Made by a program: the position numbers and the translations under genes. From NCBI GenBank assembly GCA_963731625.1, contig CAVSWH010000004.1, positions 682,001 to 746,000 of the forward strand: DNA of 64,000 nucleotides, in the 5' to 3' direction. How positions within the stretch are numbered: position 1 is the first letter of the stretch; each line of letters opens with the position of its first letter. Below, one piece after another: positions 8,421 to 17,741 of the stretch. The notes under the pieces were generated by a model. That model did not search any database, was not told where the DNA came from, and worked only from the letters and a program-made list of their open reading frames with translations. Source of the stretch: PALSA-555 sp963731625 (GTDB lineage Bacteria > Actinomycetota > Acidimicrobiia > IMCC26256 > PALSA-555).

Positions 8421-8960
8421 TCAGGCCCGGCGGACCGACGGGTCGGACCCGTCAGCCGCGCCGAGGATCGGCGCCAGGGGCTGGAGCAGAGCCTGGATTT
8501 CGGCGGCGCACGCCTCGAACTCCGGCAGGTCCCCGCCGGCGGGATCCTCGACGTCCTCCCAGGGCTCGAGGACCGCGTCGTCGAGGTGCAGCGAGGCGAC
8601 CCGGTCGGCGAACACTCCCGACGTGCCGGGGAGGTTGCGGGCCAGTCGCTGGAGCGTCCCGGTGCGCGGCGCGGCCTCGGGGTGTCGTCGGCGGATGTAG
8701 GCCACGTGCTCGCGCGCGAGCCCGACGATGAGGTCGGCGCGCGCCACGTCCTCGGCCCGGAGCTGTGTGCTGCGGTGGCGTGGCGCCTCGACGTCGAGAC
8801 CGGCGAGCGCCTCCCGTGTCCGCCAGCTCATCGGCATGCCCTCGACCACGTGCGTGCCGGCGGTCGTGATCTCGACGTCGTCGAGGTGCGTCGCGAGGAT
8901 CGCGCCGGCCATGACCGATCGGGCGGCGTTGCCGGTGCAGACGAAGATGACGTGGGGCAC
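8421..8960 (-). CDS. low-molecular-weight protein tyrosine phosphatase family protein
   Basis: 179 residues. The catalytic P-loop CTGNAARS (Cys8, Arg14, Ser15) is at the N-terminus and a candidate general acid is Asp139 in the C-terminal DVEDPAGG segment, both as expected for LMW-PTP/arsenate-reductase folds. It would remove phosphate from tyrosine or a small phosphoester. It is longer than the typical 150 residues, with an extended C-terminus. GTG start. It is followed directly by a methyltransferase; actinobacterial LMW-PTPs of this sort often lie in glycan or sulfotransferase loci, but no other such genes are seen here. Confidence 0.82.
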   Translation of the reverse strand: MPHVIFVCTGNAARSVMAGAILATHLDDVEITTAGTHVVEGMPMSWRTREALAGLDVEAPRHRSTQLRAEDVARADLIVGLAREHVAYIRRRHPEAAPRTGTLQRLARNLPGTSGVFADRVASLHLDDAVLEPWEDVEDPAGGDLPEFEACAAEIQALLQPLAPILGAADGSDPSVRRA

Positions 8961-9010
8961 GGCTCAGCGCATGCCGATCGGCGCGCGTGACGTGGCGAGC
9001 AGGCCGTCGA

Positions 9011-9760
9011 TCACACGCGCATGATCTGGCCGCCGTCGACGTTCAGGACGTGACCCGTGATCCACGCGGCGGCGTCGGACAGGAGGAACAGGCAGGCGTC
9101 AGCCATGTCTTCAGGCTGACCCATGCGGGCGAGCGGCATCGTGACGAGGAGCTGGTCGATGATCTCCTTCGGGACTGTCGAGCGGGTCGCCTCGGTGTCT
9201 GTGGGCCCGGGGGCGATCGCGTTCACTCGGATCCCCATGGGGCCGAGCTCGCGGGCGAAGGACTGGGTGATGCCGTGCATCGCGAGCTTGGCGATGCCGT
9301 AGTAGCCGGCGCCCATCCAGGCGGCGGTTGACGACTGGTTCACGATCGCGCCTCCGCCGCGCTCGGCCATCGAGCCGAACACCGCGCGCGTGCAGAGCAC
9401 CGCACCGGTCATGTTCACCGACATGAACTTCGTCCAGTAGTCCATCGGCATGGTGGTGAGCCCGTACAGCTCCATCCCGCCGTAGATCGCGGCGTTGTTC
9501 ACGAGGTAGTCGACGCCGCCGAAGGCCTCGGTCGCGGCCCGTCCCATCGCCAGTGTCGAGTCCTCGCTCGCCACGTCGGTGGCGACGGCCGTGGCGGTCC
9601 CACCGGCCTGCTCGATCTCCTTCGCGACGCGCTCCCCGGCGTCGGCGTCGAGCTCGGCGACGACGACCTTCGCGCCCTCGCCCGCCAGCGCCTTGGCGTA
9701 GGACTCGCCGATCCCGCGGCCGGCGCCCGTGACTACCGCGACCTTGTCGTCGAAGCGCAT
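9011..9760 (-). CDS. SDR family NAD(P)-dependent oxidoreductase
   Basis: 249 residues, standard classical SDR. TGAGRGIG (11-18) binds the nicotinamide cofactor, NNAA is present near residue 88, catalytic Ser is in NQSS near 143, and YGIAK gives Tyr154/Lys158. The C-terminus ITGHVLNVDGGQIMRV is typical. Asp39 region VVAELDAD suggests NAD rather than NADP preference. ATG start with GGGAGGA upstream. The substrate is an alcohol/ketone that cannot be specified. Confidence 0.88.
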   Translation of the reverse strand: MRFDDKVAVVTGAGRGIGESYAKALAGEGAKVVVAELDADAGERVAKEIEQAGGTATAVATDVASEDSTLAMGRAATEAFGGVDYLVNNAAIYGGMELYGLTTMPMDYWTKFMSVNMTGAVLCTRAVFGSMAERGGGAIVNQSSTAAWMGAGYYGIAKLAMHGITQSFARELGPMGIRVNAIAPGPTDTEATRSTVPKEIIDQLLVTMPLARMGQPEDMADACLFLLSDAAAWITGHVLNVDGGQIMRV

Positions 9761-9833
9761 CGCCGTCCTCCCGGGCTCCGTGGTGCCGCACGACCTTAGG
9801 CGCGGCCTCCTGGGCGCGGCGCCGGGCGCGCCG

Positions 9834-10646
9834 TCAGGCGCTGGCGCAGATCGTGCCGACCTGGCTCGGCCGGCTCCCCGTCACCGAGCAGAACACGCTG
9901 GCCGTGCCCTGCGCCGTCCGCCCGTCTCGGTAGCCGATCATGAACGTCGCGTCGAAGCCCTTGCGATCGGACCGCAGCTGGCCGTTCAGCTGGAAGGTGT
10001 GCACCTGCGCGTCGGGTACGTCCGCCGCGGTGAGGACGATGGACAGACCCGAGAGCTGGCCCGTCACCCGCCCGAAGTTCTGGGTCTGCATGACGACGGG
10101 AGCCGACGGGTTGCTCAGCTGGATCGTCCCCTGGATGGAATGGACCTGCGTGCTCGCCTGCGAGCCGTACAGGTCCCCGGTCAGGTTCAAGTTCACGGCG
10201 AGCGTGCCGGCATTCGGATCGATCCGCAGCTCGAGCGTCGCCGTCCCCGAGGTGTGCTCGGTCACGTTCGTGTACGTCCCGACGTAGACGCCGTCGTACT
10301 GTTGGGCGAGCGCGACGTTCGGGTTCGACGACTTCGGCACCGCGGTCGTCGGGACCGGGCTGGTCGTCACGGTCGTCGGGACCGCGGCCACCGGCCGTCG
10401 CGCCCGGTGGGCGGCGGGCTTCGACGACCCCCCGCCGGAGAGCGCGAGCGCCGCGGCCCCACCACCCAGCACCAGGACGGCGGCCGCACCCACCCCGAGG
10501 AGCACGCGGCGTCGCCGGAGCTGGCGGAGGCGGTCGTGGCGGCGGGCGGCGCGCCTCCCCGGCACCACCGCGGGCGTGGGATCGGCGACCGGCCCGTCGA
10601 ACGGCTCGGGCGCGGTGGGGTCGGGACGATCGGGCTCGTCCACCAC
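9834..10646 (-). CDS. membrane-anchored secreted protein of unknown function
   Basis: 270 residues. A Pro/acidic cytoplasmic N-terminus (1-30), an Arg-rich stop (RRAARRHDRLRQLRRRR) and one membrane helix (about 48-69) are followed by a Thr/Pro-rich linker and an extracellular beta-rich domain (about 105-270) with two Cys near the C-terminus that could form a disulfide. No family was recognised. The GTG start is supported by TACGCT on the minus strand 6 nt upstream, a leaderless arrangement. It is divergent from the haloalkane dehalogenase gene. Confidence 0.65.
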   Translation of the reverse strand: MVDEPDRPDPTAPEPFDGPVADPTPAVVPGRRAARRHDRLRQLRRRRVLLGVGAAAVLVLGGGAAALALSGGGSSKPAAHRARRPVAAVPTTVTTSPVPTTAVPKSSNPNVALAQQYDGVYVGTYTNVTEHTSGTATLELRIDPNAGTLAVNLNLTGDLYGSQASTQVHSIQGTIQLSNPSAPVVMQTQNFGRVTGQLSGLSIVLTAADVPDAQVHTFQLNGQLRSDRKGFDATFMIGYRDGRTAQGTASVFCSVTGSRPSQVGTICASA

Positions 10647-10720
10647 GTGCGGAGCGTAACGTCGGCGGTCCCGCCGACCAGGCCAGGCCCCGGCGGCGTT
10701 CGCCCGCAGGAGGCGCCGTG

Positions 10721-11626
10721 ATGGACGTGCTGCAGACTCCCGACGACCGCTTCGTGGGGCTGCCCGGCTTCCCGTACGCGCCCCACTACGCCTCGGTCCC
10801 GGACGGTGACGGCAAGCAGCTACGGGTGCACTATCTGGACGAGGGGCGCGCCGACGCGCCGGGCGTGCTGCTGCTGCACGGCGAGCCGTCTTGGTCCTTT
10901 CTCTACCGGAAGATGATCCCGGTGCTCGTCGACGCGGGGCTCCGCACGGTCGCGCCCGACCTGGTGGGGTGCGGTCGATCCGACAAGCCCGTGGCGCGTG
11001 ACGACTACACCTACCAGCGCCACGTCGACTGGATGGCCGCGCTCCTCGCCGCGCTCGACCTGCGCGAGGCGACGCTCGTGGGACAGGACTGGGGCGGGCT
11101 CATCGGTCTCCGCCTCGTCGCGGAGCACCCAGATCGATTCGCACGCGTGGTGGCGGCCAACACCTTCCTGCCGACGGGCGACCGCGACCCGGGTGACGCG
11201 TTCCGGGCGTGGCAGCGCTTCTCCCAGGAGACGCCGACGTTCGACGTCGGCCCGATCGTGAACGGCGGCTGCACGACCGAGCTCGCGCCCGACGTCGTCG
11301 CCGCGTACGACGCGCCGTTCCCCGACGACACGTACAAGGCGGGTGTGCGCCAGTTCCCGCTGCTCGTCCCGAGCCGTCCGGACGACCCGGCGTCCGACGC
11401 CAACCGAGCGGCGTGGGACACGCTGCGGTCCTGGACCAAGCCCTTCCTCACGGCGTTCAGCGACCACGACCCGATCACGAAGGGTGCCGACCGCGTGCTG
11501 CGCAGCGACATCCCGGGATGCCAGGGGCAGCCGCACACGACGATCACGGGCGCCGGTCACTTCCTGCAGGAGGACGCGGGCGAGGAGCTGGCGCGCGTGG
11601 TCGCGGCGTTCGTCGCCGCGACCTGA
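10721..11626 (+). CDS. haloalkane dehalogenase
   Basis: 301 residues, alpha/beta-hydrolase fold of the DhlA-like subfamily I. It hydrolyses a carbon-halogen bond to give alcohol and halide. The nucleophile Asp123 is in GQDWGG with the halide-stabilising Trp124 next to it; HGEPSW (53-58) supplies the oxyanion hole; the acid is Asp248 or Asp250 in AFSDHDPIT; the base is His280 in GAGHFLQED. Length and order match characterised enzymes. ATG at 10721 is chosen over GTG at 10718 because CAGGAGG ends 7 nt before it. Epoxide hydrolases share the fold, but HGEPSW and DWGG favour a dehalogenase. Confidence 0.85.
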   Translation: MDVLQTPDDRFVGLPGFPYAPHYASVPDGDGKQLRVHYLDEGRADAPGVLLLHGEPSWSFLYRKMIPVLVDAGLRTVAPDLVGCGRSDKPVARDDYTYQRHVDWMAALLAALDLREATLVGQDWGGLIGLRLVAEHPDRFARVVAANTFLPTGDRDPGDAFRAWQRFSQETPTFDVGPIVNGGCTTELAPDVVAAYDAPFPDDTYKAGVRQFPLLVPSRPDDPASDANRAAWDTLRSWTKPFLTAFSDHDPITKGADRVLRSDIPGCQGQPHTTITGAGHFLQEDAGEELARVVAAFVAAT

Positions 11627-11663
11627 GCTGACGCGCGGACGGTTCTCCCTACACTCGGGGAGC

Positions 11664-14600
11664 GTGACCGCCGTGCGCCGCTACGGCCCGGCCGCGGCGG
11701 CGCTCGCCGTGCTGCTCTTCGCGATCGCCGCCTGGCGTGTCCCGACGGGCGTGCTCGTGCAGGGCGCGATCGTTGGCTCGCTCACGTCGCTCGTCGCGCT
11801 CGGGCTCGCGCTCGTGTGGCGAGCCAACCGCGTCATCAACTTCGCGGCGGGAGACCTCGGGTCCGTCCCGGCGACGCTCGCCGTTCTGCTGATGGTCAGC
11901 ACCCTGGCGCTGAGCTGGTGGGTGGCGCTCGTGGTCGGCCTGGCCGCGGCGCTGCTCGTCGGCGCGGCCGTCGAGCTGCTCCTCGTGCGTCGGTTCGCGA
12001 ACTCACCGCGGTTGATCCTCAGCGTCGCGACGATCGGGATCGCCCAGGTGCTCGCCGCGGGCGCGCTGCTGCTTCCCCGCTACTTCAACCTCACCGGTGC
12101 CGCGGTGCCCGCGCCGTTCGACCTGCACGTCACGATCAGCCCGATCGTGTTCGGCGGCACCGACATCGTCGCGGTGGTGATCGTCCCGATCGTCCTCGTT
12201 GCGCTCGCCCTGTTCCTCCGGCGCAGCGACATCGGCATCGCCATCCGGGCCGGCGCCGAGCGGGCCGACCGGGCCGCGTCGCTCGGCATCCCGGTTCGGC
12301 GGCTCCACACCGTCGTGTGGGTCATCGCCACCGTGCTGGCCTTCCTGGCGGTGTTCCTCCGGGCCGGGATCGTCGGTCTGCCGATTGGGCAGGTCCTCGG
12401 ACCGGCGATCCTGCTGCGCGCCCTCGCCGCCGCGGTCATCGGTCGCATGGAGCGACTCCCGACCGTTGTCGGCGCGGCGATCATGCTCGGCATCGTCGAG
12501 CAGGCGGTGGTGTGGCACTGGCACCAGACCGCGTACGTCGATCCGGTGCTGTTCGTCGTCGTGGTCGTCGGGCTGCTCGTCACGGGCGGGACGGGAACGG
12601 GGCGCGTCCGCGAGGGAGACGTGTCCAGCTGGCAGGCGGCGCGGGAGGTCCGGCCGATCCCGTCGGCGCTGCGTCGCGTCCCCGAGGTGCGCGCCATCCA
12701 CGCGATCGTGCTCGCGGCGGTCGCCGGGGTGCTCCTCCTGGTCCCCGTCGCGCTGCCGGCGAGCAAGCTGAACCTCGCGGCCGCGATCCTCATCTTCGCG
12801 ATCATCGGCTGCTCGCTCGTGGTGCTCACCGGCTGGGGCGGGCAGGTGAGCCTGGGCCAGATGGCGTTCGTCGGCGTCGGCGCCGCGGTGTCGGGGGCCG
12901 TCACGGCACGCCTCGGCTGGGACCTGTCCTTCGGCTTGATCCTCGCCGGCGTGGTCGGCGCACTGCTGGCGGTGCTCATCGGCCTGCCTGCGCTGCGCCG
13001 CCAGGGCCTCACCCTCGCGGTGACGTCTCTCGCGTTCGCGCTCATGACGTCGGACTGGCTGTTGAACTCGAGCTACTTCGGGCCGGGTCATGCACTCAAC
13101 TGGCTGCCGCCGCTGCGGATCGCGCGCCCGCCGCTCTTCGGCGTGATCGCCGTCGACACCGACACGCGCTTCTACTACCTCTGCCTCGCGGGGCTCGCGC
13201 TCGCGATGGTGATGGCGTACGGCGTGCGGCGCAGCCGCACCGGTCGGGCGATCGTGGCCGTGCGTGAGAACGAACGCGCCGCCGAGGCCTACGGGGTCGG
13301 CAGCCGTCGGCTCCTGCTCTTCGCGCTCGGGTTCTCGGGCTTCCTCGCGGCGTTCGCCGGCGCGCTCTTCGTGTATCAGCAGTCGGGCCTCGACCTCGGC
13401 CCCTACCAGCCCCAGGCGAGCCTGCAGGTGTTCGCGATGGCGGTCATCGGTGGGCTCGGGTCCATCCCCGGCGCGCTCATCGGCGCCACGTACCTGTACG
13501 GGACCCAGTACTTCCTCGCACCGGAGTGGCAGATCCTCGCCACCGGCGCGGGGCTGCTCGCCGTGCTGCTCGTGCTCCCCGGCGGGCTGGGGGGCGCGCT
13601 CGCCGACATCCGAGACCTCGTGCTGCGGCGCGTCGCGGCGCGCCGTGGCGTGCGTGTCGGGTCGCTGGTCGACGAGCCGGCGATCGCACCCGAGCCCGTC
13701 GGCGACACGCCGGCGGAGGGCGCGCGCCTCGTGGTGCGCAACCTCGAGGTGCGCTACGACGGGGTGCCCGTCGTCGTCGGCGCCGCGCTGCACGTGAACC
13801 CCGGTGAGATCGTGGCCCTCCTCGGGACCAACGGCGCGGGCAAGTCGACCCTCGTCGGCGCGGTCGCCGGCGTGGTGCGCTCCCGGCACGGGAGCGTGTG
13901 CCTGGACGGCGAGGAGCTCATCGGTCGGCGCGCCGACCAGATCGCGGCACGGGGGCTCTCCTCGGTCCCGGGCGGTGCCGCGACGTTCCCATCGTTGACG
14001 GTGGCCGAACATCTGCGCCTCGCCGCGTGGACGCAGCGGCACCGACCGGCCGACGCCCGGGCGGCGACGGCGCGCGCCCTCGAGCCGTTCCCGATGCTCG
14101 CCGGACGGCTCGACGAGACGGCCGGCACGCTGAGCGGCGGCCAGCAGCAGATGCTGGCCCTGGCGATGGCGCTCGTGGCGGCGCCCCGCCTCCTCCTCAT
14201 CGACGAGCTGTCCCTCGGGCTGGCGCCCGGGGTCGTGGCCACCCTCCTCGACGTCGTGCGCGCGCTCGCCGCCGCCGGGACGGCGGTGCTGCTCGTCGAG
14301 CAGTCGGCGGATCTGGCGCTCGAGGTCGCCGACCGGGCGGCGTTCATGGAGAAGGGGCGGATCCGCTTCGACGGCCCGGCATCCGAGCTGCTCGAGCGGC
14401 CTGACCTGCTCCGGTCGGTCTTCCTCGAGGGGGTCGCAGGGTCGTCCGCCGTGCGCACGACCGCCACCGGGGACGCCGCACGCCGCGCCGAGCAGAACGG
14501 GGCCCGGCTCGTCGTCGACGGCGTCTCGAAGCGCTTCGGCGGCAACCTCGCGCTCGACGACGTCTCGTTCACCGTGGGCCGCGGCGAGATCGTCGGGCTG

Positions 14601-15302
14601 CTCGGACCGAACGGCGCGGGCAAGACCACGCTCTTCGACGTCGTGAGCGGCTTTGAGGCCCCGGACCACGGCGCCGTCTCGCTCGTCGACGACGCCGGAC
14701 GGCGTGTGCCGCTCGCTCGGCGCGGTGCGGCCGCCCGCGCCCACGAAGGGTTGGGCCGCTCGTTCCAAGACGCGCGCCTGTTCCCGGCGCTCACCGTCGC
14801 CGAGACCATCGCGGTCGCCCTCGAGGACTGGGTCGACGTCCGTGACCCGATCGCGGCCGCGCTGCGCCTACCCGCCGTCGCCGAGTCGGAGCGGGCCGTG
14901 CACGACCGAGTCGGCGAGCTGATCGAGGTGTTCGGCCTCGGCGACTACACCGACAAGTTCGTGCGCGAGCTCTCGACGGGCAGCCGGCGGATCGTGGACC
15001 TCGCGGCCGTCGTCGCGCAGCGCCCCGATGTGCTGCTGCTCGACGAGCCATCGAGCGGAATCACCCACGCAGAGGCGGAGGCGCTCGCGCCCCTGTTGCA
15101 GCGGATTCGCGACGACCTCGGCGCGAGCCTCGTCGTCATCGAGCACGACCTCGGGTTCCTCCGCCGCGTCGCGCCACGGTGGATCGCCCTCGATCTCGGC
15201 GCCGTCATCGCCTCCGGCGCACCCGACGACGTGGCGCACGATCCCGCCGTCGTGGACGCGTACCTGGGCCGGGCCAACCGGGGCGGCGTGAGCGCGACCT
15301 GA
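11664..15302 (+). CDS. four-domain single-chain Liv-type ABC importer: LivH-LivM-LivF-LivG fusion
   Basis: 1212 residues carrying every core part of a branched-chain-type importer in one chain: LivH-like permease (about 1-310), LivM-like permease (345-655), LivF-like ATPase (688-925) and LivG-like ATPase (947-1205). ATPase 1 has GTNGAGKST (721-729), LSGGQQQ (823-829) and LLLIDELS (843-850, Leu instead of Pro after DE). ATPase 2 has GPNGAGKTT (981-989), a degenerate signature LSTGSRR (1103-1109) and VLLLDEPS (1123-1130). These are normally four genes; here the frame is uninterrupted. The GTG at 11664 is chosen because TACACT (11650-11655) lies 8 nt upstream, a leaderless promoter, and because it begins the first helix. 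Its binding protein follows at 15373. Confidence 0.9.
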   Translation: MTAVRRYGPAAAALAVLLFAIAAWRVPTGVLVQGAIVGSLTSLVALGLALVWRANRVINFAAGDLGSVPATLAVLLMVSTLALSWWVALVVGLAAALLVGAAVELLLVRRFANSPRLILSVATIGIAQVLAAGALLLPRYFNLTGAAVPAPFDLHVTISPIVFGGTDIVAVVIVPIVLVALALFLRRSDIGIAIRAGAERADRAASLGIPVRRLHTVVWVIATVLAFLAVFLRAGIVGLPIGQVLGPAILLRALAAAVIGRMERLPTVVGAAIMLGIVEQAVVWHWHQTAYVDPVLFVVVVVGLLVTGGTGTGRVREGDVSSWQAAREVRPIPSALRRVPEVRAIHAIVLAAVAGVLLLVPVALPASKLNLAAAILIFAIIGCSLVVLTGWGGQVSLGQMAFVGVGAAVSGAVTARLGWDLSFGLILAGVVGALLAVLIGLPALRRQGLTLAVTSLAFALMTSDWLLNSSYFGPGHALNWLPPLRIARPPLFGVIAVDTDTRFYYLCLAGLALAMVMAYGVRRSRTGRAIVAVRENERAAEAYGVGSRRLLLFALGFSGFLAAFAGALFVYQQSGLDLGPYQPQASLQVFAMAVIGGLGSIPGALIGATYLYGTQYFLAPEWQILATGAGLLAVLLVLPGGLGGALADIRDLVLRRVAARRGVRVGSLVDEPAIAPEPVGDTPAEGARLVVRNLEVRYDGVPVVVGAALHVNPGEIVALLGTNGAGKSTLVGAVAGVVRSRHGSVCLDGEELIGRRADQIAARGLSSVPGGAATFPSLTVAEHLRLAAWTQRHRPADARAATARALEPFPMLAGRLDETAGTLSGGQQQMLALAMALVAAPRLLLIDELSLGLAPGVVATLLDVVRALAAAGTAVLLVEQSADLALEVADRAAFMEKGRIRFDGPASELLERPDLLRSVFLEGVAGSSAVRTTATGDAARRAEQNGARLVVDGVSKRFGGNLALDDVSFTVGRGEIVGLLGPNGAGKTTLFDVVSGFEAPDHGAVSLVDDAGRRVPLARRGAAARAHEGLGRSFQDARLFPALTVAETIAVALEDWVDVRDPIAAALRLPAVAESERAVHDRVGELIEVFGLGDYTDKFVRELSTGSRRIVDLAAVVAQRPDVLLLDEPSSGITHAEAEALAPLLQRIRDDLGASLVVIEHDLGFLRRVAPRWIALDLGAVIASGAPDDVAHDPAVVDAYLGRANRGGVSAT

Positions 15303-15372
15303 TCGCCGGCAGGTGCAGCCGGTGCGCGGACAGACGCGCCCCGTGTTCGTATGATCACGCGACGGGTACCGC

Positions 15373-17106
15373 GTGCCGCCGCTCGTCCGGGCGTCTCGAT
15401 CGTGTGCCCGCCTCGCCGTGACTGCGCCGCGTCGCCGGGCTCGCCCGTCCCCCACCACCGTCCTCGCCCGCTACGGCCCGTTCGTCGCCGTCGTCGCGGC
15501 GATCGGGATCATCGCCGCGGTCGCGCCGGGGACCGGCTCGTCGTCGAGCGCGCCCCGCCCGTCGACGAGCGCGTTGCCCCTCACCTTCAGCGAGGCTCAG
15601 GCGCGGGGGCTGCACGTCAACTGGGGGCCGAACTGCGACACGACGACCGGTCGGGTCGCCGTGCCGCTCACCTACGCACCGCCGTGCGTGCCGCCCTTCC
15701 ACGGCAACAACGGCGGCGCGACCGCGCCGGGCGTCACCGCGACGACGATCACCATCGCCGTCTACCAGACCCAGCCCGACATCCTGCAGCAGACCTTCTT
15801 CAACAACAGCGACAGCGAGGCCAGTCTCGACGCCGAGCTGCACACCACGCAGGCCTACGTCGACTTCTTCGAGTCGCACTACGAGACGTACGGCCGCAAG
15901 ATCAAGCTGGTCCCGCTGAAGGCCAGCGGATCACCCGACGACGACGTCGCGGCGAAAGCGGACGCGATCCGCGCAGCGACGCAGCTTCACGCCTTCGCGT
16001 CCTTCGGCGGGCCGAGCGAGACGGCGGCGTACGCCCAGGAGCTCGCCGCACGCGGCGTCATGTGCCTGGGCGACTGCGTCCTCGCCGAGACGACCGGGTT
16101 CCTGCAGACGAACACGCCGTACGTGTGGCCCACCCTCGCGGCGCCCGATCAGGCGGCGGTGTCGTGGGCGCAGTTCGTGCAGACCCAGCTCGCCGGCCGT
16201 GACGCCTCCCGCGCCGGGGATCCGAAGCTGCGCCGCCAGGTCCGCCGCTTCGGGGTCGTCCGCTTCGACGACGGGACAGGGATCTTCGACGCCACGTACA
16301 AGGAGTTCGCGTCGGTGCTCGCCCGCTCGGGCACCAAGATCGCCGTGGACCTGAAGTACCAGCTCGACCTCAACCAGGCCCAGGAGATCGCGCGCACGCT
16401 CATCGCGGCGCTGAAGAAGGGCCACGTGACGAGCGTCGTGCTCGCCGGGGACCCGATCTTCCCGTCGTTCCTCACCCAGGAGGCCACCGCACAGAACTAC
16501 TTCCCCGAGTGGGTCGTCCTCGGATACGCGTACACGGACACGGCCGTGTTCGGCCGCACCTACGACCAGCGTCAGTGGGCACACGCCTTCGGCGTGTCGC
16601 TGCTGCCCGCTCGGACGACCGACGCCGCCAACGAGTTCGCCAACGTCTTGCGCTGGCAGTTCGGCGTCGGACCGGAGGCCAAGACGTACCAGGTGCTGGT
16701 CCAGTCACCCCTCATCTTCTTCACCGGCGTGCACCTCGCCGGGCCGCACCTCACCGCCCAGACGTTCCGTGACGGGCTCTTCAGCTATCCGTCGTCGCCC
16801 ACGACGTCGCCGACGGTGCTGCACACCTCGTGGGGCCACCACGGGATCTGGCCGGGGACCGACTACACGTGGGGCGATGACCTCACCGTGATCTGGTGGG
16901 ATCCCAACGCGACCGGTCCGGACGAGGTCGGCGACGTCGGCAAGGGGATGTACCGGTACGCGCTCGACGGTCGCCGCTACCTGCCCGGCCAGTGGCCGGC
17001 GAACGTCGGCCTCTTCGACACCGCGCATTCAGTGACGATCTTCGACTCCCTGCCGCCGGGCAGCCGACCCCCGAGCTATCCCTCGCCGGCGTCGGCGCGC
17101 GGCTGA
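15373..17106 (+). CDS. membrane-anchored ABC substrate-binding protein
   Basis: 577 residues, much longer than the usual 400 for Liv-type receptors. Basic N-terminus then a single hydrophobic segment (about 35-52, YGPFVAVVAAIGIIAAV), which looks more like an anchor than a cleaved signal. The periplasmic-binding fold begins near GVTATTITIAVYQTQPD. Its place 70 bp after the four-domain importer makes it the likely receptor for that transporter. TATGAT at 15350-15355 could be its own -10. The start is uncertain: GTG 15373 is used, GTG 15418 is also possible and still keeps the anchor. The gene overlaps the convergent acetyltransferase gene by 31 bp. Ligand unknown. Confidence 0.8.
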   Translation: MPPLVRASRSCARLAVTAPRRRARPSPTTVLARYGPFVAVVAAIGIIAAVAPGTGSSSSAPRPSTSALPLTFSEAQARGLHVNWGPNCDTTTGRVAVPLTYAPPCVPPFHGNNGGATAPGVTATTITIAVYQTQPDILQQTFFNNSDSEASLDAELHTTQAYVDFFESHYETYGRKIKLVPLKASGSPDDDVAAKADAIRAATQLHAFASFGGPSETAAYAQELAARGVMCLGDCVLAETTGFLQTNTPYVWPTLAAPDQAAVSWAQFVQTQLAGRDASRAGDPKLRRQVRRFGVVRFDDGTGIFDATYKEFASVLARSGTKIAVDLKYQLDLNQAQEIARTLIAALKKGHVTSVVLAGDPIFPSFLTQEATAQNYFPEWVVLGYAYTDTAVFGRTYDQRQWAHAFGVSLLPARTTDAANEFANVLRWQFGVGPEAKTYQVLVQSPLIFFTGVHLAGPHLTAQTFRDGLFSYPSSPTTSPTVLHTSWGHHGIWPGTDYTWGDDLTVIWWDPNATGPDEVGDVGKGMYRYALDGRRYLPGQWPANVGLFDTAHSVTIFDSLPPGSRPPSYPSPASARG

Positions 17107-17741
17107 TCGCGCGGCGCGTCGCGCACCACCCGCGCTGGGTTCCCGACGGCGACGCAGTAGTCGGGCAGCGCGCCGGTCACGACCGACCCCGCGCCAACGA
17201 CCACGTGCCGGCCGATGTCGGCGCCGGGCAGCACGATCGCGCCGTGCCCGAGCCAGGAACCCTCACCGACGCTCACCGGCTTGGAGGGCGCGAACTGCTG
17301 CCCGATCGGCAGGCGCGGGTCCTCGTAGCCGTGGTTCGCGTCGGTGATGTACACGTGGTGGCCGGTGAAGACGTCGTCGCCGATCTCGATGCGCTCGTGG
17401 CCGACGATGCCGGTGCCCTTGCCGATGAGGCAGCGGTTCCCGATGCGCACCACGGCCTCGTCCCCGAGGTCGTGCGCCGGCGACACGCCCGCTGACAGCG
17501 ACACGTAGGGGCCGACGACCGTCCCCGCCCCGAGCTCGATGTAGCGCTCGCCGAAGAGCGCGGCGACCGGGAAGCAGATCGCGCTCCCGGCACCGAAGGC
17601 CCGGAAGCGGCTCGCCCGCCGCGTCCCCGGCCGAATCGCCGACCAGTCGACGAGCGTCGACCAGAAGGTGTCGAGGAGGTCGGCGACGACCCGGCGGTCC
17701 AGCCCGAGCGCGGGCGGCCCACTCCCCGGCACCTCGCTCAC
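17076..17741 (-). CDS. hexapeptide-repeat (left-handed beta-helix) acyltransferase
   Basis: 221 residues. Isoleucine-patch hexapeptide repeats run from about residue 75 to 205 (GAGTVVGPYVSLSAGV, IGNRCLIGKGTGIVGH, VSVGEGSWLGHGAIVLPGADIG), ending VVGAGSVVTGALPDYCVAVGNPARVVR as in maltose/galactoside acetyltransferase-like enzymes. Catalytic His may lie in GHHVYITDANHGYEDP. It would transfer an acetyl or acyl group to a sugar or similar acceptor. The GTG start overlaps the TGA of the preceding small membrane protein gene (GTGA), indicating translational coupling. Confidence 0.82.
   Translation of the reverse strand: MSEVPGSGPPALGLDRRVVADLLDTFWSTLVDWSAIRPGTRRASRFRAFGAGSAICFPVAALFGERYIELGAGTVVGPYVSLSAGVSPAHDLGDEAVVRIGNRCLIGKGTGIVGHERIEIGDDVFTGHHVYITDANHGYEDPRLPIGQQFAPSKPVSVGEGSWLGHGAIVLPGADIGRHVVVGAGSVVTGALPDYCVAVGNPARVVRDAPRDQPRADAGEG

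Noticed and set aside
12003..14768. 921-codon open frame antisense to the four-domain importer
   Set aside because: Same GC-bias artefact; its translation is low-complexity Arg/His/Asp and no ribosome site is present.
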